Assembly (NCBI RefSeq): GCF_000427465.1 | Contig: NZ_ATYB01000014.1 | Span: 1,573,570-1,637,569 of the forward strand | Direction of reading: 5' to 3' | Origin: Sinorhizobium arboris LMG 14919 | Lineage (GTDB): Bacteria > Pseudomonadota > Alphaproteobacteria > Rhizobiales > Rhizobiaceae | Length of the DNA: 64,000 nucleotides | Shown here: piece by piece, positions 45,860 through 54,938 of the stretch | Layout: each line of letters opens with the position of its first letter | Numbering within the stretch: position 1 is the stretch's first letter | Notes under the pieces: generated by a model | Told to the model about the DNA's origin: nothing | Seen by the model: the letters and a program-made list of their open reading frames with translations, nothing else | The model's database searches: none | Translations under genes and position numbers: made by a program

Positions 45860-47359
45860 TTGACCAATTTCGCTGACCTTGGCCTGAGCCAGAAAGTACT
45901 CTCCGCAGTTACCGATGCGGGTTATACGATACCGACACCGATCCAGGTTGGTGCAATCCCCCCAGCGCTTCAGCGCCGCGACATTCTCGGCATCGCCCAG
46001 ACCGGAACCGGCAAGACCGCATCCTTCGTGTTGCCGATGTTGACCCTTCTTGAAAAGGGACGTGCCCGTGCGCGCATGCCGCGCACGCTGATCCTAGAGC
46101 CGACGCGCGAACTCGCTGCGCAGGTTGCCGAGAACTTCGACAAATACGGCAAGAATCACAAGCTCAACATCGCGCTGCTGATCGGTGGCGTTTCCTTCGA
46201 CGAGCAGGACCGCAAGCTGGAGCGCGGTGCCGACGTACTGATCTGCACGCCCGGGCGACTACTCGACCATTGCGAACGCGGCAAGCTCCTGATGACAGGA
46301 GTCGAAATTCTCGTCATCGACGAAGCCGACCGAATGCTCGACATGGGCTTCATTCCCGACATCGAGCGCATCGCAAAGCTCATTCCGTTCACGCGGCAGA
46401 CCTTGTTCTTCTCGGCGACGATGCCGCCCGAGATCCAGAAGCTTGCGGATCGCTTTCTGCAGAATCCGGAGCGCGTCGAGGTGGCACGCCGGTCCTCGAC
46501 AGCGATCACGGTTACGCAGCGTTTCGTCGCCTCGCACGGCAAGGACTACGAAAAACGCTCTGTTCTCCGCGATCTCATTCGGTCCCAGGAGGATCTGAAG
46601 AACGCGATCATCTTCTGCAATCGCAAAAAAGATGTCGCCGAGCTTTTCCGCTCGCTCGATCGCCACGGATTTTCGGTGGGCGCGCTGCACGGCGACATGG
46701 ATCAGCGCTCGCGCATGACCATGCTCGCCAACTTCAAGGACGGCAATATCAAGCTCCTGGTCGCGTCCGACGTCGCGGCGCGAGGGCTCGATATTCCCGA
46801 TGTCAGCCACGTCTTCAATTTCGACGTGCCGATCCACGCGGAAGACTATGTCCACCGCATTGGCCGCACCGGGCGTGCCGGCCGTTCCGGCGCTTCTTTT
46901 ACGATCGTCACCAAGCGCGACGCGAAATTCGCGGATGCCATCGAAAAGTTGATCGGTCAGACGGTCGAATGGTTCAACGGCGATCTTTCGGAACTGCCCG
47001 AGCCGATGGAGAGTCACGACAGCCGTCGCGACCGTAGTAGCGATGGGCGCAAGGACCGGAAGAGGGAGCGTCCGGGCAAGGCTCGCGCCGATCACAAAGC
47101 TGTCACGGCATTCGGCAATAACACGGAAGAACTCGAAACAGCCCCTGAAAGGGTCGATGCGGTGAAGATCGAACGCAATGCCGACAGCAAGGATCGCCAT
47201 AATGGCCGCAGCGACCGTCCCGGCCGAGCGCAGAATGCCGCCAATGACGACAATCGCGATCGTCGCCAGCGCAACCGCCGCGACCACGACGACGGCCCGA
47301 CGCCGGTCGGTTTCGGTGACGATATTCCTGCCTTCATGCTGATCGTCGGCAAGGCCTGA
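45860..47359 (+). CDS. DEAD-box RNA helicase, RhlE-like
   Basis: The 499-residue product starts at TTG 45,860 and contains all DEAD-box motifs: PTPIQVGAIPP (Q), AQTGTGKT (I), PTRELAAQV (Ia), DEAD (VIDEADRMLDMGF), SAT, and HRIGRTGRAGRSG (VI). The tail after 380 is long, basic and Arg/Asp-rich, typical for RNA contacts. It acts in ribosome assembly or RNA decay in similar species. A Nudix gene begins 12 bases after its stop. Confidence 0.9.
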   Translation: MTNFADLGLSQKVLSAVTDAGYTIPTPIQVGAIPPALQRRDILGIAQTGTGKTASFVLPMLTLLEKGRARARMPRTLILEPTRELAAQVAENFDKYGKNHKLNIALLIGGVSFDEQDRKLERGADVLICTPGRLLDHCERGKLLMTGVEILVIDEADRMLDMGFIPDIERIAKLIPFTRQTLFFSATMPPEIQKLADRFLQNPERVEVARRSSTAITVTQRFVASHGKDYEKRSVLRDLIRSQEDLKNAIIFCNRKKDVAELFRSLDRHGFSVGALHGDMDQRSRMTMLANFKDGNIKLLVASDVAARGLDIPDVSHVFNFDVPIHAEDYVHRIGRTGRAGRSGASFTIVTKRDAKFADAIEKLIGQTVEWFNGDLSELPEPMESHDSRRDRSSDGRKDRKRERPGKARADHKAVTAFGNNTEELETAPERVDAVKIERNADSKDRHNGRSDRPGRAQNAANDDNRDRRQRNRRDHDDGPTPVGFGDDIPAFMLIVGKA

Positions 47360-47370
47360 TCCCTCGCTCC

Positions 47371-47778
47371 ATGGCACTGCCCGGCATCGACTTTCCCGGT
47401 CTCGGTTGTGGTCTGGCGATCCTGCGCGATGGACAGATCCTTCTCTGCCGTCGCCTGAAGGCGCCTGAAGCCGGCCACTGGAGCATCGTCGGCGGCAAAG
47501 TCGATCATATGGAGCGGGCGCAGGATGCGGCGCGACGCGAGGCGGAGGAGGAAAGCGGTCTTTCCATCCACTCGACCCGCTTTCTCTGCATCAGCGAACA
47601 GATGATCGAAGCCGATCGGCAACATTGGATTTCGCTGATCTATGTTACCGAGGATTTTTCCGGCGAGCCGCGCCTCACGGAGCCGGACAAGCTCTCCGAC
47701 ATCCGCTGGTTCGATCTGGCCGCCCTGCCCCAGCCTCTGTCCCGCTTTGCTGCGGACGCGGTTCGGGCGCTCGCCTGA
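47371..47778 (+). CDS. Nudix hydrolase
   Basis: The 135-residue product has a complete Nudix box: GGKVDHMERAQDAARREAEE then ESGL. Nudix proteins cleave nucleoside diphosphates linked to other groups; the substrate is not clear. The start is 12 bases after the helicase gene. Confidence 0.88.
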   Translation: MALPGIDFPGLGCGLAILRDGQILLCRRLKAPEAGHWSIVGGKVDHMERAQDAARREAEEESGLSIHSTRFLCISEQMIEADRQHWISLIYVTEDFSGEPRLTEPDKLSDIRWFDLAALPQPLSRFAADAVRALA

Positions 47779-47910
47779 CTTGGCGATACGGCGCGCGGCT
47801 TTCAAACCAGATTCCGTTTCCCCGCATCCTGCCTCCCGGCCACCTTTCTCCTGGCGCCGCATCGCTTGCGCGAAAAGGCAGAAGGACGAGGACATTCGCG
47901 ACTTTGAGCG

Positions 47911-48228
47911 TCATTTCGTCGCCCTGAGAGCGGCCCCATAGGCAAGCCTCACCCAACGCGCCATCTCGTCCGGATCATCCCAGGCCGGTTCGGGAATGCT
48001 CCAGTAGGGCATCTTCACCGGCTTTCCCTTGCCTTCATAGGTCCATTGGCGCCCGCCCGCCTCCTCGAGTTCCCGCGCCGATTCCGCATCTCCCTTCAGA
48101 AGAATTTCGCCGTTCACTTCCAAAGCGAGGATGGTCCCATTGAAATAGATGCCCTTGCCGCCGAACATCCGGCGGATCTTGACCGGGCCCAGTGTTTCGA
48201 ACATCTCCTCGATTGCCGCATTGTCCAT
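47911..48228 (-). CDS. TfoX N-terminal domain protein
   Basis: The 105-residue product matches the TfoX N-terminal domain: LGPVKIRRMFGGKGIYFNG, LALEVNGEILLKGD, and SIPEPAWDDPDEMARWVR. The competence role of the full TfoX cannot be assumed. Last gene of the seven-gene minus-strand run, three bases after the MobA-like gene. Confidence 0.85.
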   Translation of the reverse strand: MDNAAIEEMFETLGPVKIRRMFGGKGIYFNGTILALEVNGEILLKGDAESARELEEAGGRQWTYEGKGKPVKMPYWSIPEPAWDDPDEMARWVRLAYGAALRATK

Positions 48229-48231
48229 CGC

Positions 48232-49848
48232 TCACCCCCTCAATATCCCGCCGGCCGCCACAATCGCCTCCGGCGTGTCGAGATCGAGACGCGCCGCGGC
48301 ACCGAGTTCGACGTCGATGACCGGCAAGCCGCACCGCTCGACGATGTGTCTCGCGCCGACGTCGCCGACGAGCTGCCGGACGGCATGGAAGGTCTCCTTC
48401 GGCAGAATGACGGGATTGCCGCGCTGCCCGCTGGCAGCGGCACGGATCACGGCGCGGCCGGACTCGGCTTCGAAGGCAGCGATCAACTTTTCCAGGTGTT
48501 CCGACGTGATGCCCGGCATGTCGGCAAGCATGACGAGCATGCCGCCGGCACCGGCGTCGAGGGCGGAGAGCCCCGCAACCAGCGAAGAGGCCATCCCGCT
48601 CGCGTAATCGGGATTTGAGACGAATGTGGCCTGGAGTCCGGCGAGTGCCGCCCGAATCTCCGCTTCCCGATGTCCGGTGACGACAGTCACCCTGCCGGGA
48701 GCCGCGGCGATGGCGGTCTCCACCGACCGGCGCACGAGCGGCACGCCTTCGAACTCCGCCAGCAGCTTATGCCGGCCTTCCGGCCCCATCCGGCTCGCCT
48801 GGCCGGCCGCGAGCACCACAATCCCGGCGGGACCAGGCGGCCTGCTGGCGCTGCCTTCCCGCGGCTGCGGACGTGTCGGAATTTCCTTGAGCAACCCGCC
48901 GACGCCGAGACCAGTGATGTCGGCATTGCTCGGCCACTCGCCTGCGATCAACCGGTCGAGAATCCAGTCGAAACCGTTTTCCTTGGGGCTTCGGGCGCAT
49001 CCTGGAGCACCCAGGACCGGGATTTCCCCGAGCCGCCCGAGCACAAGCAGATTGCCCGGGTCGACGGGCATTCCGACGTGGTCGACGACCCCGCCCGCGA
49101 GTCGAATGGCGGCGGGAATGACATCGTTCGGATCGGCCACGGCCGAAGCGCCGAAGACGATGATCAGGTCATGCGAAGCGGCGGCCTCGGAGATTGCAGC
49201 TGCGACTGCTTCCGTGGTGTGCGCCACACGCTGCTCGCTTTCGAGGCTGCTGCCCGATTGCAGGAGTCTTGCGGTGAGAACGGCGCGCGTCTTGTCCATC
49301 ACCTGGGTCTTGAGGGAAGGCAACTCGGTTGCCACCAGGGCCGCGCGTCGGGGCGTGAACGGCTTGATCTCGAAGGCTCGATCCGCTCGAAGGAGCGCCT
49401 GCGCTTGCTCGACGAGCGCTTGCGGCACGGCGAGAGGAATGATCTTGATCGTCGCCACCATGTCGCCTGCTTCGACCGCAACATGATCGGCAAGACAGGC
49501 GAGCGTGATCGCCGGATCGATACGGTTAAGCAGGTCGACGATAACCCGATCGGCAACGAAAAGACCGGTGGCGGTAGCATAGACGTTGACCCGGCCGGTC
49601 GTGGCGCTCGAGAATCGCAAGTGATCCGGTGCGATCGCCGCAGCTATGCGCGCCGCTGCTTCGTCCTCCGGGAGATCGCCCGGCTCGAGCCGCGCCGCGA
49701 TGACTTCCGCTACATCCGCTTCGGCAAGTGCCGCGACATCGTCGGGGCTCAGGCGATGCCCCTTTGACAATTTCAGTGCGCCGACTTTTACCGAATGGCC
49801 CAGGAGAGCGCCTTCGGCATCGGCAAGCCGTACGGGTCCGAACCTCAC
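48232..49848 (-). CDS. Molybdopterin-binding/MobA-like nucleotidyltransferase (MocA type)
   Basis: The 538-residue product is a two-part protein. The N-terminal half (about 1-330) has the molybdopterin-binding MoeA/MoaB fold with GRVNVYATATG, VFGASAVADPNDVIPAAIRL and PVDPGNLLVLGRLGEIPVLG. The C-terminal half (about 345-538) has the nucleotidyltransferase motif VLAAGQASRMG and VMLADMPGITSEHLEK. This fits molybdenum-cofactor cytidylyltransferase for hydroxylase enzymes. It overlaps the XdhC C-terminal gene by four bases. Confidence 0.87.
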   Translation of the reverse strand: MRFGPVRLADAEGALLGHSVKVGALKLSKGHRLSPDDVAALAEADVAEVIAARLEPGDLPEDEAAARIAAAIAPDHLRFSSATTGRVNVYATATGLFVADRVIVDLLNRIDPAITLACLADHVAVEAGDMVATIKIIPLAVPQALVEQAQALLRADRAFEIKPFTPRRAALVATELPSLKTQVMDKTRAVLTARLLQSGSSLESEQRVAHTTEAVAAAISEAAASHDLIIVFGASAVADPNDVIPAAIRLAGGVVDHVGMPVDPGNLLVLGRLGEIPVLGAPGCARSPKENGFDWILDRLIAGEWPSNADITGLGVGGLLKEIPTRPQPREGSASRPPGPAGIVVLAAGQASRMGPEGRHKLLAEFEGVPLVRRSVETAIAAAPGRVTVVTGHREAEIRAALAGLQATFVSNPDYASGMASSLVAGLSALDAGAGGMLVMLADMPGITSEHLEKLIAAFEAESGRAVIRAAASGQRGNPVILPKETFHAVRQLVGDVGARHIVERCGLPVIDVELGAAARLDLDTPEAIVAAGGILRG

Positions 49849-50558
49849 CTGGCGCCCTCCGCCGGCAGGTCCACGTCCCGGCGCCGCAGAGACATGATGA
49901 TCTCAGCCAGCACGGCGACGGCAATTTCCGCAGGGCTCGCAGCACCTATATCGAGGCCGATCGGCGCCTTGATGCGCGCGATCGCTTCCCCGGCCACGCC
50001 TTGCGTCCGAAGGCGTTCGACCCGCGACGCATGGGTCTTGCGGCTCCCAAGTGCGCCGACATAGAAGCACCTCGCTTCCAGCGCCGCCCTGAGGGGATAG
50101 TCGTCGATTTTCGGATCGTGCGTGAGAGCGGCAAGCGCCGTATAGCGGTCGAGAGGCCGCTCGGGCAGCACATCTTCCGGCCAGTCGGCGAGAAGCTCGA
50201 CGCCATGGAAACGCTCGGCCGTTGCGAAGGCGGTGCGCGGATCGACGACGACCATATCGAAACCCGCGACCGGCGCCAGGCGCGCCAACGCCTGCGAAAT
50301 ATGAACGGCTCCAATCGCGACGATCCGTGGCGGCGGCAGATGAACGTTGAAGAAAAGGGGCCGTTCCCCGATGTCGACGAGGCGGGGCCGGCCCGAGTGC
50401 AGTGCCTCGGAGACGGGCTCGGCCCATTCAGGGGGAATGCGCTCGCCTTCGACGAAAGCCTGACTGCTGCCATCCGCAAGATCGCTGACGACGACGGCAG
50501 CGCGGCGCGACGCGCGGGCCTCATTGAGGATCTGCAGTGTGCCTAGTTCCATGTTCAA
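49845..50558 (-). CDS. XdhC/CoxI-family protein, C-terminal domain part
   Basis: A 237-residue protein with the XdhC C-terminal Rossmann domain (about 75-210): RIVAIGAVHISQALARL, PRTAFATAERF, ALTHDPKIDDYPLRAAL, YVGALGSRKTHASRVERL and IKAPIGLDIGAASPAEIAVA. XdhC proteins load the modified molybdenum cofactor into hydroxylases. The C-terminal part is separate from the N-terminal part here, and overlaps it by four bases. Confidence 0.88.
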   Translation of the reverse strand: MNMELGTLQILNEARASRRAAVVVSDLADGSSQAFVEGERIPPEWAEPVSEALHSGRPRLVDIGERPLFFNVHLPPPRIVAIGAVHISQALARLAPVAGFDMVVVDPRTAFATAERFHGVELLADWPEDVLPERPLDRYTALAALTHDPKIDDYPLRAALEARCFYVGALGSRKTHASRVERLRTQGVAGEAIARIKAPIGLDIGAASPAEIAVAVLAEIIMSLRRRDVDLPAEGAR

Positions 50559-50887
50559 CCGTCAATTCGTTCGACATAGACGCGGATCCGGCCGCCGCAG
50601 GAAAGGCCGACACGCCAGGCCGTCTCGTCGGCGACGCCGAATTCGAGGACCCGCGGCCTGCCGGACGCGATCACGTCGGCCGCCTCCGCAATGACCGCGC
50701 CCTCTACGCAGCCGCCGGAAACGGAGCCCTGAAAATTGCCCTCCCCGTCGATCACCAGATGGCTGCCGACCGGACGGGGCGCCGAGCCCCAGGTTTCGAT
50801 CACGGTCGCAAGTGCCACGGAGCGACCTTGTCCGTGCCAGGTTTCAGCGACCGCCAGAGGATCGAGGATGTTCGGCTCGTTCTGCAT
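50555..50887 (-). CDS. XdhC/CoxI-family protein, N-terminal domain part
   Basis: The 110-residue product is the XdhC N-terminal domain: LATVIETWGSAPRPVGSHLV, FQGSVSGGCVEGAVIAEA and VGLSCGGRIRVYVERID. The conserved GSVSGGCVE and SCGG motifs are intact. In most bacteria it is joined to the Rossmann part; the four-base overlap shows a split rather than a broken gene. Confidence 0.88.
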   Translation of the reverse strand: MQNEPNILDPLAVAETWHGQGRSVALATVIETWGSAPRPVGSHLVIDGEGNFQGSVSGGCVEGAVIAEAADVIASGRPRVLEFGVADETAWRVGLSCGGRIRVYVERIDG

Positions 50888-50942
50888 ACTGCGACTCCGA
50901 AAATTGCACTCAGGCGATAATCCTGCGCCGGATCAAGTCACA

Positions 50943-52208
50943 TCACTGTGACGCATTCGCCGGCGCGCGGTCAACGGCGGGCCCTCCACGGCTCAGGAAA
51001 GGCCGAGGATCGGCATCGCGCGCCCCGCCTCCGGACAGAGATTTCACCAGATCGGCGACGGATTCGAGATTGTGTATCGGGCGGAACTCGTCGACGTGCG
51101 GAAGCATGGCCCTGACGCCTCGGGCGCGCGCCTCGAAACCCTCGAAACGCAGCAGCGGATTGAGCCAGACGAGCCGGCGGCAGGAACGATGGAGGCGATC
51201 GATCTCGGTCTCCAGTTCGGCCGTATCGTCGCGCTCGAGCCCGTCGGTCATCAAAAGCACGACCGCCCCCTGCCCGAGCACCCGGCGCGACCAACGGCGG
51301 TTGAACTCGTGCAGCGTCTCTCCGATACGGGTGCCGCCCGACCAGTCCTTGACCGCCCTGACGCAGTCGTCCAACGCCTCGTCCGGGTCTCGGTTGCGCA
51401 TCTGCCTCGTCACATTCGTCAGCCGGGTCCCGAACAGGAACGTATGAACGCGGTGGCGCTGTTCGGTGAGCGCGTGCAGGAAGTGCAGGAATATCCGGGT
51501 ATAACTGCTCATCGATCCGGAAATGTCCGCAAGCACGACAATTGGAGGATGGACGAGTCGCGGTTCGCGAAAGCGCGGCAGAATGAAGTCCCCGCCAAAT
51601 CGCATCGCGTCGCGCATGGTGGCGCGCGGATCGATGCGCACCGGGCGGCGGGACCGCCGGTAGCGGCGCGTTCGTACCCGGTCGAGCGGCAGCAGCATTG
51701 TGGACAATGCCTTTCTTGCCTCTGCGATCTCCTCGGCTGTCATCTGGCCGAAATCCGCCTTGCGGAAGAGTTCGCGGCCCGAGACGGTGTAGCGTGCATC
51801 GACCTCCACCTCCGGCGCTTCGCTCGGCTGCTGCGCGCCGTCCCGGCCGGCGAGGAACGCATCACGAGCGCGTGCTTCGCCGGCGCGCCTAGATCGGTCC
51901 TCCCCGGAGCGCGGCAGGGCAACAGGCGACATGAGCGCAATCATCTTGCTCACCGCATCCGGCGAACGCCAGAAGAGCCGGAACGCCTCGTCGAAGACGG
52001 CCTGGTCCTCGTGGCGTTTGACGAAGGTGCACTGGAGCGCCGCATAGAATTCGCGACGGGAACCGATGCCGATCAATCTTACCGCATCGATGGCATCCGC
52101 GATGGCGGCCGGGCCGATCCGCAGTCCCGCACGCCTGAGGGCACGGGCGAAGAAGACGATATTGTCGGCAAGCCTTCCTTCATCCGAATGGGCGCCGCCG
52201 GTGATCAT
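50943..52208 (-). CDS. CoxE-type VWA-domain protein
   Basis: The 421-residue product has a VWA domain with the metal-ion-dependent adhesion motif DISGSMSSY (about 228) and IGETLHEFNRRWSRRVLG and VVLLMTDGLERD. N-terminal region begins FFARALRRAGLRIGPAAIADA. In CO dehydrogenase loci such proteins act with a MoxR-type ATPase in enzyme maturation. It lies two bases after the AAA gene. Confidence 0.88.
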   Translation of the reverse strand: MITGGAHSDEGRLADNIVFFARALRRAGLRIGPAAIADAIDAVRLIGIGSRREFYAALQCTFVKRHEDQAVFDEAFRLFWRSPDAVSKMIALMSPVALPRSGEDRSRRAGEARARDAFLAGRDGAQQPSEAPEVEVDARYTVSGRELFRKADFGQMTAEEIAEARKALSTMLLPLDRVRTRRYRRSRRPVRIDPRATMRDAMRFGGDFILPRFREPRLVHPPIVVLADISGSMSSYTRIFLHFLHALTEQRHRVHTFLFGTRLTNVTRQMRNRDPDEALDDCVRAVKDWSGGTRIGETLHEFNRRWSRRVLGQGAVVLLMTDGLERDDTAELETEIDRLHRSCRRLVWLNPLLRFEGFEARARGVRAMLPHVDEFRPIHNLESVADLVKSLSGGGARDADPRPFLSRGGPAVDRAPANASQ

Positions 52209-52210
52209 GC

Positions 52211-53140
52211 TCAGTCCTGCGCCAGCAACTCGGCCTTAACGTCGGCAAGAAGGCGCCGGCCTTCGGCGCCTTCAATCCGGGCGATGTCGTCCTGGTATTT
52301 GAGAAGCGTCCCGAGGGTATCGGCCACCGTCTCGGGATCGAGCGCCAGCGCGTCGAGTTCCGTGAGCGCAGTGGCCCAATCGATCGTTTCCGCAACGCCA
52401 GGGTTCTTGAAGAGATCGAGCGCTCTCAACCTGTGAACATAAGCGACGATCTCGCGTGAAAGCGCCGCGTTGCAGCCCGGGACCTTACGGCGGATGATCT
52501 CCAGTTCCTGCGCCGCCTGCGGGTAATCGACCCAGTGATAGAGGCAGCGCCTCTTCAGGGCGTCGTGGATTTCGCGGGTCCGGTTGGTGGTGATGATGAC
52601 GATCGGCGGCTCGTGGGCCCTGATCGTTCCGAGTTCGGGAATTGTGACCTGGAAATCGGAAAGCACCTCCAGGAGAAAGGCCTCGAAGGCCTCGTCGGTC
52701 CGGTCGAGCTCGTCGATCAGGAACACCGGCGCCCGCCCGGCCGTCGTCGATATCGCCTGCAGCACCGGCCGTCGTATGAGGAACCGTTCGGAGAAAATGT
52801 CGCTTTCCACCCTTTGCCGGTCGACCATGCCAGCCGCCTCCGAAAGGCGAATTTCCAGCATCTGGGCGGGATAATTCCATTCGTAAACGGCCGAAGCGAC
52901 ATCAAGTCCCTCGTAGCACTGAAGCCGGATCAGGGGGCGGTCGAGAGCGCGCGCCAGAACCTTAGCGATCTCGGTCTTGCCGACGCCGGCTTCGCCTTCG
53001 AGGAAAAGCGGGCGCTTCATCCTGAGCGCGAGGAAGAGGACGGTCGCGAGCGCGGTTCCGGCGAGATAGTCCTGCGCCTCAAGCATCGCCTTCGTCTCAT
53101 CGATGGACTGGGGCTGCTTTCCTGTCATCTGTCTCGCCAT
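52211..53140 (-). CDS. MoxR-type AAA ATPase (CoxD-like)
   Basis: The 309-residue product from ATG 53,140 (GGAGG ten bases upstream) has Walker A GEAGVGKTE (about 48), Walker B VFLIDELDRTD, sensor I IITTNRTREIHDALKRRC and a C-terminal lid. A longer form from 53,191 is less likely. It works with the VWA protein next to it in loading metal centres, by analogy with CoxD. It is 22 bases after the flavin reductase-like gene. Confidence 0.9.
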   Translation of the reverse strand: MARQMTGKQPQSIDETKAMLEAQDYLAGTALATVLFLALRMKRPLFLEGEAGVGKTEIAKVLARALDRPLIRLQCYEGLDVASAVYEWNYPAQMLEIRLSEAAGMVDRQRVESDIFSERFLIRRPVLQAISTTAGRAPVFLIDELDRTDEAFEAFLLEVLSDFQVTIPELGTIRAHEPPIVIITTNRTREIHDALKRRCLYHWVDYPQAAQELEIIRRKVPGCNAALSREIVAYVHRLRALDLFKNPGVAETIDWATALTELDALALDPETVADTLGTLLKYQDDIARIEGAEGRRLLADVKAELLAQD

Positions 53141-53162
53141 GCTGCCTCCGCACGAAGGAAAC

Positions 53163-53690
53163 TTATAGCGTGCGATATCCGCGGTCCACATAAATGAGCG
53201 GTGGCTGCTTGGGGCCGAGCTGAACGTCCACGACTTCGCCGATGAGGATGAGATGCGTGGCCACGACCTTGACTTCGATCAGACGGCAATCGAAGGCAGC
53301 GATCGCCTCGACGAGGATGGGCGCGCCGGTCGTGCGCTGCGTCCATCGACCGAGGGCAAAACGTCGCTCCATATCGAGCTGATCGCGGCCCGAAAAGGCG
53401 TGAGCCAGTGCGCTGTGCTGGGCACCCAGAAGGTTCAGCGCGAAGCTGCCGCCGCGCGAAAAGATGTCGTTGCGCCGGTTGGCTGCATTGAGGCAAGCGA
53501 GAACGGTCGGCGGATCGTCAGAGACCGAGCAGGACGCGGTAATCGTCACGCCGCGCCGCTCATTGCCATCGGCCGCCGTGATCAGCTGCACATGCGACGA
53601 CATGCGGCTCATCGCGTCACGGTAGGTTATCGGGTCCAGCCGGGTCTTCTCCAACACATCTCGCTCCGGAACGATATCTCGCACATACAT
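53163..53690 (-). CDS. Flavin reductase-like protein
   Basis: The 175-residue product has the flavin reductase split-barrel: VQLITAADGNERRGVTITAS, DDPPTVLACLNAANRRNDIF, FALNLLGAQHSALAHAFSG and FDCRLIEVKVVATHLILIG. It binds FMN and probably reduces it with NAD(P)H. It is the first gene of the run. Substrate and partner enzyme are unknown. Confidence 0.88.
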   Translation of the reverse strand: MYVRDIVPERDVLEKTRLDPITYRDAMSRMSSHVQLITAADGNERRGVTITASCSVSDDPPTVLACLNAANRRNDIFSRGGSFALNLLGAQHSALAHAFSGRDQLDMERRFALGRWTQRTTGAPILVEAIAAFDCRLIEVKVVATHLILIGEVVDVQLGPKQPPLIYVDRGYRTL

Positions 53691-53849
53691 AGACTCTCGC
53701 GGAAAATATGAAACCCGGCGATGCGAGAATCTTGCGGATCAGCGCCTCTTGCAATCGATGCGGCGACAAAGCCTCGCCATAGCTCGATCTTTTCCTTTGA
53801 CGGGCGCGGCGACATCCTTAAAACATGGCGGTCGATAGCGGGAAAAACC

Positions 53850-54938
53850 ATGCCTAAATCAATCGTCACCAGCCTCTTCGTCGCTGCACTTGCGCTGAGC
53901 GGTCCTGCTTTCGCTGCCGGCGTAAAGGTCGCGGTCGTGGCTCCCGCAGAGGGGCCTTTCGTCTCTCTCGGCAGGCAGATTTCTGCCGGAGCAGCGTTCC
54001 AGGCCGGCGACCGCGGGAGCCAGGTTATCCCTATCAGCGAAAGCTGCGATCCCGCCGGCGGCGAGGCTCTGACGAAAGCCCTGCTCGAGAGCGGCGCGGA
54101 AGCCGCAATCGGTTTTATGTGCACCGAGAGCCTTGAGGCCGCACTGCCGGCCCTCGCCGAAGCCGGAATTCCGACGATCACTGTCAGCGTCCGCTCCGAC
54201 ATTCTCATGGAGGATGCGCTCAAGAAAAAGTGGCCGTTCTACCGCTTGGCGCCAAGCGGCAAGGCGGAAGCCGCGGCGATAACCGATGCCATCGTCGCGC
54301 ACTGGAGAGGCCGGCCGCTCGCTCTGATAGACGACGGAACGATCCACAGCCGCGAACTCGTCGAGAGCGTGCGCAATGGGCTGGCCGAGATCGGCATAAC
54401 CCCTGTTTTCACCGACACCTACCGTCCCTCGCAGGAACAGCAGGTGAGCCTCGTGCGGCGACTGGCAAAGAGCGGTGCAACGCACGTCTTTACCGGAGGC
54501 GACCGCAACGACACGGCAGTCATCGCACGGGACGCCAAAGCCGAAAACGTCCCGATAACCCTTTTGGGCGGCGATACGCTGAACGCCGCCGATCTCGACG
54601 TCCCGCTCGAGGACGGGGTACTCGCCATGACGATACCCGATCCCGCACGATCGGCGGAGGCCGCCGCGGTGGCAAACGCCATGCGCGCCGCCAGGATCGA
54701 GCCGGAGGGTTATGTTCTCCCCGCCTTTGCCGCAGTGTCGCTCCTCGAACAGGCAAAGGACCAGGCGGCGAAAGACGGCAGCTCGCTCTCCGATGCCCTG
54801 ACGAAAGGACCTTATCCGACAGTTCTCGGGCCGATCCGGTTCAACCGCGCGCACGAACTGGCCGAGACCCCATACAGGCTGATGCGATGGCAGGACGGGC
54901 GTTTCGTCGATGCAGCCGATACGGGCAATATGGAATGA
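53850..54938 (+). CDS. ABC transporter solute-binding protein (branched-chain amino acid type)
   Basis: The 362-residue product starts at ATG 53,850 with a signal peptide (KSIVTSLFVAALALSGPAFA, cleaved before AGVK). It is a Peripla_BP_6 type: VKVAVVAPAEGPFVSLGRQI, SESCDPAGGEALTKALLE, and FTGGDRNDTAVIARDAKAEN. Ligand unknown; related proteins bind branched-chain amino acids. No permease or ATPase gene lies nearby, so it may be an orphan. Overlaps the P1 peptidase gene by four bases. Confidence 0.87.
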   Translation: MPKSIVTSLFVAALALSGPAFAAGVKVAVVAPAEGPFVSLGRQISAGAAFQAGDRGSQVIPISESCDPAGGEALTKALLESGAEAAIGFMCTESLEAALPALAEAGIPTITVSVRSDILMEDALKKKWPFYRLAPSGKAEAAAITDAIVAHWRGRPLALIDDGTIHSRELVESVRNGLAEIGITPVFTDTYRPSQEQQVSLVRRLAKSGATHVFTGGDRNDTAVIARDAKAENVPITLLGGDTLNAADLDVPLEDGVLAMTIPDPARSAEAAAVANAMRAARIEPEGYVLPAFAAVSLLEQAKDQAAKDGSSLSDALTKGPYPTVLGPIRFNRAHELAETPYRLMRWQDGRFVDAADTGNME

